Of a DNA stretch of 64,000 nucleotides, positions 1 through 8,945 are shown in pieces (position 1 is the stretch's first letter; every line of letters starts with the position of its first letter). The notes beneath the pieces are model-generated. The model was not told where the DNA came from and did not search any database. It saw nothing but the letters and a program-made list of their open reading frames with translations. The stretch is taken from the NCBI RefSeq assembly GCF_019097595.1, contig NC_080718.1:13300657-13364656 (forward strand), in the 5' to 3' direction. The stretch is from Hemibagrus wyckioides (taxonomy: Eukaryota > Chordata > Actinopteri > Siluriformes > Bagridae). Both the position numbers and the translations under genes were made by a program.

Positions 1-504
1 TGTTAATTTCAAATCCTATTTTAACAGTCCTTGTGTACGTACTGCAGTAACAGCAGTGTGTAAGTGTTCTCTCCTTTCTGGCTATTTTCCCCCCAACTGG
101 ACCTTAACAATTGTGCAGGAGAGAAATAATGGAGCAGCATGAAACAATCTGATGACTGTGTCTAGCCTCCACGTCTACTACAATGTACTGTTTATCAATC
201 TACACAGTCCAGAGTGTGTTCCACTTCTTCTACTGAAAACTCTTAAAGTCCAGAAGTACAAAGACTAAAGGAGGTTCATCTAGGTCACTGAATGAAATAA
301 TTCAGTAAAAATTGCATTTGTTGGACACCACCACAGCAAGTGCAAAATGAAAATAAATGCTCACTGCATCTTACTCCAGAGTTGATGGACAGTCTGAGGT
401 TGCAAGCAAACAGATCTCCCTCGAAAGCTTCTTAGCAAATCTCGTGAGGGACTGAATTACATATTTCCAAGATGAGGTTTCGGGGTCAAGATCAAAGTCA
501 AGGC
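1..504. other. noncoding sequence, nothing recognised
   Basis: AT-rich unique-looking sequence with no long reading frame on either strand and no repeat that I recognise. Confidence 0.5.
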
Positions 505-800
505 CCTGTCATTTCTCATCTCGTTCTTCAGCCAAGCAAACAGGCCTTAATTGTCGATATGGTGCACGGGAATTGACACCTGTGACTCCCCGCTGGTGGG
601 TTCTGACACCCTGGCGTTCACCTTGTCATGAGAGGCTGAGGCAGACTTTGAAAACGGTCTAGCCGATGCTTAAAAAAAGCGCAGCAATTTATGAAAGCTG
701 AAATGAAAAAGGTGACTGATCAATGAAATTGTTCATATAGGTAGATCCCTGCTGTGCAGATAAACTTACTGCTGATATTCTTGCTCCTTAGATGCTGATC
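505..800. promoter_or_regulatory. candidate conserved noncoding block
   Basis: A compositionally complex stretch with balanced base content, several CpGs and no simple repeat, standing out from the AT-rich flanks. It contains short direct homeobox-like and TGATCAAT-type motifs. No reading frame of use is present. Calling it a conserved element is inference from texture only; an intron or plain unique DNA is equally possible. Confidence 0.22.
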
Positions 801-885
801 TAACATCAAGATCGATACAGAGAGCTAGTCATGCATGGAGAAGGTGTGGAAGAATGCACTGCACACTGCATGATAAGGAGATGAT

Positions 886-905
886 ACATACATACATACA
901 TACAG
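886..905. repeat. (CATA)n microsatellite
   Basis: About five perfect tetranucleotide units, followed directly by ordinary AT-rich sequence. Confidence 0.9.
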
Positions 906-1084
906 TTTTTGAACATGTCTTTTTTCAACTTTCTGTATTTACTTAAACTCATTAAGTAAATGATGCCTTCAATATGCAAACTGCTTTAGATGAGCAACAT
1001 CTAAAGTCTAATGTTTGTCTAATGTATTTGCATGTTGTGAACCACACAGACTTATTTTTCTCTACTTGTTCTGTGGTGTACTGT

Positions 1085-1288
1085 ATTGTATGTTACAGTC
1101 CTGTCTTGCACTGTTTGCACGCATGTGAATATTTTGCTTTTATTTTTTAGCCCTTAGTTCTATGTTGTGTTATGTAGCTCTTGTGTCTTTATGTAGCACC
1201 AGGGTCCTGGAGGACTGTTGTCTAATGTCACTATGTACTGCATCAGCTATATTTGGTTGAAATTACAATATTATCTTCTTGGCTTGCC
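1085..1288 (+). repeat. dispersed fish repeat, LINE-tail-like, copy 1
   Basis: This stretch shares a series of blocks in the same order with 57715-57978: a tgcactg/cttgcac block, GTAGCACC, a GGAGGA-type block, TACTGCATCAGC, and a final GGTTGAA-ACAATA-CTTCTT-TTG end. The end resembles the 3' tails of fish non-LTR retrotransposons or SINEs, which finish in short tandem CTTGA-type repeats. The copy is old; the final ACAATAAAG is mutated. I cannot name the family. Confidence 0.55.
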
Positions 1289-2105
1289 TTTTTTGTAACG
1301 TCTTTAGAAGGGTGCTAACTTGATCAGCAAAAGCATAAACTCTCTTTCATCTAAGACCAGAAGCTGAATCTGAATCATTTGTTAAACCATTATATATTCT
1401 AAATATACTTGAACAATTTGCCACATCTGTTTGTAGCTGCTTTAGGCACCAGCAAGCAGATAAATAATATTACTGAGAGCAAGCATGGTGACTTTTGCAT
1501 TATGGATGCTCTTGGCTTGACCTGAAAATAAAAAAGAAATAAATCTGTTTACACTGTTTCAGCTCATGTCCGTTATAGCGGTTGTGGAAAACAATGTGCC
1601 CTCTTTACAAAACCCCTGAAACTTTACTTTCACTAGCTTTTAAAGATATGCCTGAAAGTGTGACAGTAACACAAAAATAAGCTTTGGACCAGCATTGACC
1701 ACTCCAGGGCATTATGAATAAATAATAAATAATTCTACGATCCTCCAGCTTGCGTGTCCGCCGGCACATAGATGTTGATGCAGCACCAGAAGAACAAATG
1801 AATAAATAAGTTCAGAATCTCAGGATGGACCTTCCACCACCATCAACACAAACATCTCCTTTTCTTAGTCCCGATGCTGGAGGGGAAAATGGATGTACCT
1901 TGCAATAGAAGGAAGTGTTTGCCACAAGAAGTCTGCCATGCTACCACTCAAAGACTAAATTGTTATCATATTACAGCTATATCCAAGGGGCAGAGTGGAT
2001 AAACAGAACATAAAACAGAATTTAAACTATTCCCCGATAACCTTGAATATTTGTTGTGTGCTGCAAAGTGGCCGCAAAGTGACAGAAAAAAGAAAGAAAA
2101 ATGAT
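1289..2105. other. noncoding sequence, nothing recognised
   Basis: AT-rich single-copy-looking DNA. It contains short tandem-like AATAAATAAT runs near 1720 but no gene, RNA or named repeat that I can support. Confidence 0.5.
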
Positions 2106-2470
2106 GGTGTAAATATTCAATCCACCACATGGTGAATAATCGATGTATAAACATGGGATCCAGTGCTAAAGCACCTCCAATAGTTGTTGGTTTTAATTGC
2201 AGTCCGGCATGAAACGCACGCTGTGGGCTCACAATTGATAGTAGCCATTAGCAAATGATTACGCTGACAGTGATAAACTATATTTCATTGATTTGGCTCG
2301 GCTACATTTCCGACTTCTGCTAAAGGGAATGAATAAATTCACCGCTGGATCTGTAATGCATGACTTTATATTCATAATTTCCAGAAGAGGAGCCCGGGGG
2401 GCTGTGCAGCTCTCAGTCATGTGTGGATGGTGCTGGCAGCTTGTCAATGTTGTACACTCTCAGAGTGCCA
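2106..2470. promoter_or_regulatory. candidate conserved noncoding block
   Basis: A repeat-free, information-dense stretch with ATTA/TAAT cores, two AATAATC/GATTACG-like motifs, a TGCATGAC and several CpGs that have survived in a CpG-poor region. Short reading frames exist on both strands (62-88 codons) but overlap each other, lack splice context and resemble no family. The texture is that of developmental-gene conserved noncoding elements of fish; this is inference without alignment. Confidence 0.3.
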
Positions 2471-2548
2471 CGCTTTGCGGCAAATTTTAAATGGCTGCTT
2501 TTCATTCAAATATGGGCTAGCTCGGTCTAAGGGAGCTGTAATGACAGC

Positions 2549-2593
<45 letters not shown>

Positions 2594-2599
2594 AGAGAC
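2549..2599. repeat. (GA)n microsatellite
   Basis: An almost pure GA run of roughly 25 units with an ACA and an AAG interruption. It creates a spurious arginine-glutamate-rich reading frame on the plus strand, which is not a gene. Confidence 0.95.
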
Positions 2600-2639
2600 A
2601 GAAATAAACTCACAGACTTTAAATTACTTAGAAAGTTAG

Positions 2640-3236
2640 GATCCAGAGACCAAATAAATGATATTAAATAATTGAACATAATTTCAAACTATAATGCCCT
2701 AGCTAATATGTGTATTTGAAGGGTTTTCGGGGGTTGTTAATGTGCTCAACTCCCCTGTGCACTCTCACAGTACATAATTTCAAGGTAATTCCAGGGCCTT
2801 TACACACCACAATGACACAATTTATAAAGTCATTTATCTTGTAATTGCATCAGTGAGAAGTAGTAAGTATAGATGTAATAGCCTTCTTTTTTTAGGGCAA
2901 AGTGATTTATTTTCACCCTGAGTAAATCTTTACATGGCTAAGGGAACACATGTGTACGGCTTCTCAAGTATATTCCCAACAAGAATGTCCTCAACACAAG
3001 ACATATGGAAGCCTGCGATCAAACAGACATGACCTTAAAGGTTAGCATCTGAAACCCAATTTTGGAGCTGGCAATGCTGAACTTTGTCATTCTAAACAAG
3101 CTGGCTGGAATTTATTTTTTTAATCTGCATTTCTTTTTATTTGAATGTAGCAGTCAATTTAGTAAAATATGCATATCATTTGTGATCATCTGTTTCATGC
3201 TCTTCTTCAGTTTCGAATAAGTGAATCAGTATATTT
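2640..3236. other. noncoding sequence, nothing recognised
   Basis: AT-rich DNA with a poly-T run near 2888 and no supportable feature. Confidence 0.5.
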
Positions 3237-3331
3237 GGGCTGCACAGTGGTGCAGCAGGTCGACTTGCTGCCTCACAGCTTCACGTTCCCTGGTTTGACC
3301 ATGACCTCCTCTTCCTGTCTGTGTGGAGTTT

Positions 3332-3477
3332 CACATTTACACATTTACAGCGTTTGTAGCAGATGCCTTAATCCAGAGCGACTTAGAGTGGTGCTTTGTA
3401 GTTTCTATCAAAAACATATCCTCATGCTATTTCTCTAGATCAGGAACTAAAACCCTGGTGGGGGTTAGTACAGGTTT
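3332..3477 (+). repeat. nested SINE-like insert
   Basis: Contains ATTTACAGCGTTTG, then GATGCCTTAATCCAGAGCGACTTA, a conserved signature of tRNA-related fish SINE 3' modules. It lies between the GTGTGGAGTT and TCATGTTC halves of the host repeat. GTTTC occurs at both edges and may be a short target duplication. Confidence 0.55.
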
Positions 3478-3537
3478 CTCATGTTCTTCTCATGTCTGTG
3501 TGGATTTTTTCATAGGTGCGAATGAGTGTGGGAATGA

Positions 3538-3580
3538 GTGTGTGTGTGTGTGTGTGTATGTGTGTGTGTGTGTGTGTGTG
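3538..3580. repeat. (GT)n microsatellite
   Basis: About 21 GT units with one TA interruption, inside the dispersed repeat. Confidence 0.95.
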
Positions 3581-3703
3581 AGGCCTAGCAATGGACGTTT
3601 CAGGGTGTATGCCCTCCTCACACCCAGTGTTCCCAGGATAGGCTCAGGATCCAATGCAATCCTGATCAAGATGCCTAAGATGGATGAATGAATAAATGAA
3701 TGA

Positions 3704-4253
3704 TCAGTATTTTCGCCCTTTCGGTATGATCACTTTTTTTTTTTAAATATAATGTTTAATGGATTTTGAGAAGCCAAATTTGACTTCTGGGTCTAAACGC
3801 TGGTTGGAATTTCTGTTCTGCAAATTGTATCATGCCTCCAGATGGCTCACTCACTGACCAGTTACAGATGTATAATTTGTCTGAAATGTTCTATTCTGAA
3901 AATCGCTACAAAGTTTCAAATGTGTTTACGTGGAATGTGATTCAGTACATCTCTAAAATCAGCATAAATAAAAGAGCCCAAATGGGACAGGTATGCTCTC
4001 TGTTCAGCTGTCTAGAATGAATGTATTTGATGAAATAAGGGTTTTGCTGCAAAAGTCCCTTTATGTGCACCTTTGGAAAAGCGTCTAGTATCAGCCAGCC
4101 ATTGGTCACACAGGCAGTAAGATAAATAAAAGGGCTGGATAAGCATCCTTTATCCATTACAGTATAACCTTTACAAAGAACATCGGCCTTATCTAATACC
4201 CCCTGCTCCATAACAAACCTGCAGAGAGTTGCTGATGCACAGAAACAGCAACA
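3704..4253. other. noncoding sequence, nothing recognised
   Basis: AT-rich DNA without a supportable gene or named repeat. A minus-strand frame of 136 codons in 3942-4352 is driven by the purine-rich tract that follows and is rejected. Confidence 0.5.
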
Positions 4254-4299
4254 TAAAAGAGGAAGGAAAGGGTAGAGGGAGTAAGGTGGAGAAAAAGCT

Positions 4300-4330
<31 letters not shown>

Positions 4331-4394
4331 TGGAGCAAAAGCAAGGGAGCAAAAAAAAGAGAATGAGAGAGAGTAAAAGAGAGAGAGAACGAGA
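4254..4394 (+). repeat. polypurine (GA/A-rich) tract
   Basis: About 140 bases in which the plus strand is overwhelmingly A and G, including two GA microsatellite cores (about 4300-4330 and 4364-4388). Mirror-symmetric purine tracts of this kind can form triplex (H-DNA) structures. No protein is encoded. Confidence 0.85.
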
Positions 4395-4560
4395 TCTGTC
4401 ACCTCATTATTTTCCGAGACTGTGAGGGAAAGGCTACGAGGCAATGCTCTCACTATTCACAGCACTACAACAGACTAAAAGAGGGCCAGGTAAGGGAAGC
4501 CAGAGCAACTCTGGCATGGCTTTAGTGTGTGTGTGTAGGTGACTGATTAGTATGGAGCCT

Positions 4561-4605
4561 GTGGGGGGTGGGGGTGGGGGGGTGGTCGGGGGTGAGTGGG
4601 TGAAG
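4561..4605 (+). other. G-rich cluster, potential G-quadruplex
   Basis: Six closely spaced runs of three or more G on the plus strand, separated by one to five bases. The spacing satisfies the usual intramolecular G-quadruplex pattern. It sits about 170 bases after the polypurine tract. Folding is inferred, not shown. Confidence 0.6.
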
Positions 4606-4619
4606 GAGGAAGACTCTGC

Positions 4620-5189
4620 TGCCCACAGGATGCTACAGAGGGAGGAGCCCCACTGAGTCTAGAGACAGGAGCTGTCAATCATGCGCTCATTAGGCTGCTA
4701 AAGGAAGGCACAGGGGCCTCACATAACAAATAAGAGCAGAATAGACCACTGTCAAAGCCCAGCCTGAGTGATGTGTGTGTGAATCAACTTGACACGCGTT
4801 CACAGTCTTTCCCCACAGTCCATTTCACCCTAGGCCCCGTCCATCCAAATTCATATGGATTTTTTTTTTTTCATTTGAAATGAAAATCGGAATGAAAGAA
4901 AGCAGGTATTATTTCATCAGATAAAGTGCAGCCTGTACATACATTCAGATAATTAGACGGCAAGATGTACGATATCAAAGTATCTTTCCAAACCGTACAG
5001 TACTTGATTAGAACATAACACATTCCAAAGGCACCGTACCGTCCCCCTGTAAGACATCCAGCATATTTCCACCTGTCCATGAAAGACAAATGCATGTTCA
5101 AGCAGGGTGCTTCACTTACTGCAGCTGGAAACATGCTCACCACTGGCCCTTCACTCTTTCCCGACCTCGCTAGTCTGTCTTTTGATTGC
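4620..5189. other. noncoding sequence, nothing recognised
   Basis: Moderately GC-balanced unique-looking sequence with a poly-T run at 4861-4871. The minus-strand frame of 106 codons at 4871-5191 resembles nothing. Confidence 0.45.
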
Positions 5190-5660
5190 AAGGTAACTCA
5201 TCATGCATAATTCATTAGTTACTGCCTGTCATTAATTCATCACAGCCAGATGTATTATTCACTCGTGGATTATGCATCTTTAAAGGGGGCTTAGGAAGAT
5301 ATGGGGGTTAGCCATTTTGGTTTCTCGCAGCAGGCTTCTTAATCATGATAATGAATCGGTAGCCAGTTGGCAGGAATTATTGGGGTAAACAAATGCTTTG
5401 GCTAGTCTGATTTCCTATGCCAGGAACTTCGGACTTTTATTTATTTACCTCCCTGTTTATGGGCTCATTAATTGAAGGCCATTTGAAATGCTTGCCTAAT
5501 GATAGCGTATGAGTATGGAGCATAATTACAAAACCTTAAGAGCGTAATTGAAAAACAAAATTAGACAGTGCAAATGGACAGTTGTTTTCCTGTGTAATTA
5601 CATCATGCTGTGTAAGCTTTCATTTTACACAATGAGGCCTGATAGCAATTTAAATACGTG
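5190..5660. promoter_or_regulatory. candidate conserved noncoding block
   Basis: A repeat-free block unusually dense in homeodomain-type cores: ATGCATAATTCATTAG, CTCATTAATTG, CTAATGATAG, GCATAATTAC, GCGTAATTG and GTAATTACATCATG. ATGCATAATTCAT resembles an octamer/POU-type site. It has no open frame and no repeat. Clusters like this are typical of developmental enhancers in gene deserts. Conservation is not tested here. Confidence 0.38.
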
Positions 5661-6390
5661 TGTGTTAAAAACGGACCGTTGGAGACAATGACTGTAACTT
5701 GGCCAAGATGAAACAAATATTATTTACATAAACACATGGCTTCATTTCTATTCTAAGTTATGGCCAGATGAAGGGAAATAAAATATAGTGGAAAGAGTAA
5801 TATAATGCAGTTCATTACCATCTATTATGTGTGGTTTGTGACAGCAGGTGACGTATACATAGGTAGTTAACATCATCAATCAATCAAGGGTAAAAGAGAA
5901 GCTAATTATAGCCAGTGATGCCTCAGGAGTTACACCATTAGAGATTAAAGCACCTAGCTGCACAAAAACTACAGCCTAATATATAAAATATAACTTTGAA
6001 ATGCTCAAATATTTTGCACATCTGTTGTGTCTAGAGGCTAAGATCCTATCTACTGTGTTGAAAAAAATGTAAAGTTTGCTTTGCCTTGTTCTGGTTTGTT
6101 CTCACTGATTGGGAAAATCATGCTCTGCTGGCTACTTCAATAGCAGCAGGCATTAATGGCTTTTACTGTCTGCAGTTTTTATCATCAAATCTTTCCCCAG
6201 ATTGCACTCTGCAGAAAAGCACACAGCATGGGAAATCTGTTGCATTATTGACGCTGGGGTTTAAACCGAAATTTATGCACACAATACTATATCATTCCCT
6301 TGACAGGTAAATTACTCTTTCCTGAAAAGACAACAAGCATTCTTTTAGGGGGGAAAAGTGTAAAGCAGGTATATTTTCTTCACAGAAAGG
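5661..6390. other. noncoding sequence, nothing recognised
   Basis: AT-rich unique-looking DNA. A 74-codon frame at 6086-6310 has no recognisable similarity or splice context. Confidence 0.45.
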
Positions 6391-6393
6391 TTT

Positions 6394-6424
6394 GTGATGA
6401 TGATGGTGATGGTGATGGTGATGA
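6394..6424. repeat. (GAT/GGT)n short tandem repeat
   Basis: Alternating GATGAT and GGTGAT units, giving a methionine/valine-rich spurious frame. Confidence 0.85.
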
Positions 6425-6439
6425 GGAGCATAAGAAATG

Positions 6440-7060
6440 AAATTTGGTTGTGCAGTGCTGGAGAATCACAAACAAGAAGTCCTGAGAGAATCAGCATGAG
6501 GTCTGAAGTTCTTAACATGTCCAAACATGGGCTCTGGCTAAGGCGGGCATCTCATAAATGTTGCAGAGCAGTGCTCTCTCAAATCTGTAGAAACACATCC
6601 ATTAAGAGTGACCTTTGTAAAAATCCAGCACTGGCAAGAAGCAGCCTTTTATCATCCTTATAAAGCGGCGCAGCGATGGGCTGCAGTGCGTTCTCAAATA
6701 CCAGCCTTGGCGAAATAATTGAGCATGGCTTTTTCATAACCCCGATACATGCCGCTGAGGTGAGAGATTTGAAAAACAGAGCTTGGAAATAAGACTTTTT
6801 TCCTTTGTTGAAAGTCAGGATAGAGACATGAGTGACATGAATCAGTGACCCTGAATTCTCCCATTGCTGAGGACAGAATCTCAAAGGCAGGTAAAATGTA
6901 GCCATTTTTCAATCTCCGTGTGCACTTTGGGCCATTCACAGGATCATTGGAGTGCATTCTGAAAAAAATGAGTGCTGAGTCTGAAAGGCAGCCAGTGGCA
7001 CTTTGAGACTCACCTTCTGACACTTTAAAAAATGCTTGTAAATGCACTCATTAGCCTGGC
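6440..7060. promoter_or_regulatory. candidate conserved noncoding block
   Basis: A long complex stretch with no repeats and with retained CpGs (AAAGCGGCGCAGCGATGG around 6663). Overlapping frames of 89-117 codons occur on both strands but none shows a family signature or flanking splice sites. The lack of decay into AT-rich sequence suggests constraint; this is an inference. Confidence 0.28.
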
Positions 7061-7479
7061 GTTTTCAGGAATGTGGAAAAAAGAGACATTTCTGAAAGCA
7101 AAATGTTCCTTCTGAACATTCCTGTACACAGCCTTATACTTCTTCCCACATCAGACCTCATCCCTTTTACCTCTCACCAGGGTCTCTAACAAATTATGGT
7201 TACATTCACATCCATTAAACACCTAATCGGCGGCTGTGTGAGTACCAGTCACGGTCCGTATTAGAGACTGATTGTCCGTCTGTGTTCGCAGACAGAGGTG
7301 TAAGCTGTTAGTGGGTCAGCAGGTCTGAAGCCACTCCTATCTTACAGTGCAGATGATTGCAGTTTTTAATCTTACTTCAGCCTTGTCTCATTAGGTCCAC
7401 GCTTATCCACCAGAGATTTTTTTTTGTCTCTCACTTCTTTTTCTGATTCTTTCTTTTTTTCCCTCAGCACACTACTGCT
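7061..7479. other. noncoding sequence, nothing recognised
   Basis: Mixed sequence with a T-rich run at 7418-7460 and no supportable feature. Confidence 0.45.
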
Positions 7480-8060
7480 TACCCAATCAGATTTGCCACT
7501 GTTTATTGTGATAAGTCGCCCTAATGAACAAATGACCTGCCACCTGCAGCACTTAGAGCATGGTGTTAAACTCTGGTTATAAAAAACCCTTCCAGCTCTA
7601 TTGATTTACTGCCAGCGTTTGATTGTACCCTAGGGGCAACAGACCTGCGAGGGCCGGCAGAGCTCTTACTGTTTTACAGTCCATATTACACCAAACAAAT
7701 AAATTTCCTAGCCATTAATTCACTTTTGCTCTCCTCTCTGCTTGGTGATAATGGTATAGAAGAGAAATTGGGAGCAGATTCGTATTAGGTGGCTGGAGCT
7801 CTGCGGTGCCGACTCGGACTGTGCCCTCTCGTATGTATAAGATTAGCCAGTGCAGACAACTTGTCCTTCCCTCCGAAGCTGTCATTAGCGCTCGGCCGAG
7901 CACATAAGGAAATGATTTGGGATGGTGCTTGCCTGTTTTTGCGCCAGTGACGGTCATTATTTTCAAAATCCTCACAGGCATTTTTACAAGGCCCCCACGG
8001 CGACTAACTGGATACGTCCCTGACATTTAGCACGACACCCTTAAGATAACCAAATCCAGA
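7480..8060. promoter_or_regulatory. candidate conserved noncoding block
   Basis: A repeat-free block with an unusual concentration of CpGs for this window (CTCGGCCGAGC near 7893, CACGGCGAC near 7995, GTGCCGACTCGGAC near 7806) together with AT-rich homeodomain-like cores such as CATTAATTCAC. No convincing reading frame; the 103-codon minus frame at 7715-8026 is unlike any family that I know. Enhancer identity is inferred from texture. Confidence 0.35.
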
Positions 8061-8824
8061 AGAGCAGGGCCGTGAGTCAGCTACCTTTTACAAGGGACAA
8101 CCACAGACAGAAAAGTGCCGATTATAGAGCTAACAGGTTTGGTAAGCCCAGTCACTCAAGCTCTTAAACTCTTACTGCTCGTCTTGTGTGTTGGTTTCTT
8201 TTCACAGTTCTTTGCAATAGCAAAATGTTCTGCTCAATTCAGGATATCACTAATTGCTCACTGGAACACTAAGCAACGGTTCTCCGAACGGCATCCATGC
8301 TGCAGGAGCAGTAATTAATTCTGGTTAACAGTGTAATCGAATGACATTGAACAGCAACAGATTAAGCAAAGCAATTACTTTCCTGAAGTAATCAAGTGTT
8401 CATTCTGCTTTGAAGTGCCACCTCTTTGCATTTCAGAGATTTCAGCAACAGAAGCAACAAACTCAATGAAGGAGTGGTTGTTGCTTGCTGCCAGACTCAC
8501 AGATAAGAAGCGACCACAGTCGTGTACACATGCAGGTTATCTTTATGTCCTATGAGGATGACATCACTTTAAGAAGTGATGCAGTGAGAAACATCTCAAT
8601 GTTCCACGGCTCAGAAAGATTACAATTAGACGGCCAGGACAGAGGTTTCAGGTATGTCACCCAATCCTTGCTTTTAAATGCAAACATTTTAAAATGTCAG
8701 GACATTAACAGAGGCTGTTTAGGATTATTTTTATGTTGGTGCTATTAGTGCCAGTGTGATTTTTCTGTTTCAGTTTGTCTTTGAAGTTCACAATCCTTTG
8801 AGCTCAGCATACTACTTATCCACA
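8061..8824. other. noncoding sequence, nothing recognised
   Basis: Unique-looking sequence with no named repeat. Confidence 0.45.
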
Positions 8825-8945
8825 GCAGGTGTGTGTGTGGGTGTGTGTGTGTGTGTGTGTGTGCAGCCATGTTTTTATATCTTGGTAGGGACCAAATGTC
8901 CTCAGAGAGAAGGTTTAAGAGTAGTTGGGACATTTGGCTGGATAC
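8825..8945 (+). repeat. fish dispersed repeat with (GT)n head
   Basis: A (GT)n run (8829-8863) is followed by TATATCTTGGTAGGGACCAAATGTCC and then GGGACATTTGG, a divergent inverted version of the preceding words. A GT run leading into TATCTTGGTGGGGACC and GTCCCC-type inverted words is a very common fish repeat. A second diverged member probably lies at 38195-38312. Confidence 0.6.

Larger units (their letters stand above)
3237..3703 (+). repeat. composite dispersed repeat with a nested insert
   Basis: The head (GGGCTGCACAGTGGTGCAGCAGG) and the tail (CCAGGATAGGCTCAGGATCCA, then GATGGATGAATGAATAAATGAATG) match a very common fish interspersed repeat whose body passes through a 'GTCTGTGTGGAGTT' stretch and a GT run. 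The body is interrupted at about 3332-3477 by a second repeat carrying the ACATTTACAG-CAGATGCCTTAATCCAGAGCGACTTA signature of fish SINE tails. The outer element resumes at about 3478 with CATGTTCTTCTCATGTCTGTG. A (GT)n run at 3538-3580 lies inside the outer element. The nested order is read directly; family identity is recognition. Confidence 0.65.

Noticed and set aside
3942..4352. 136-codon minus frame
   Set aside because: Its serine/leucine-rich N-terminus is the complement of the polypurine tract.
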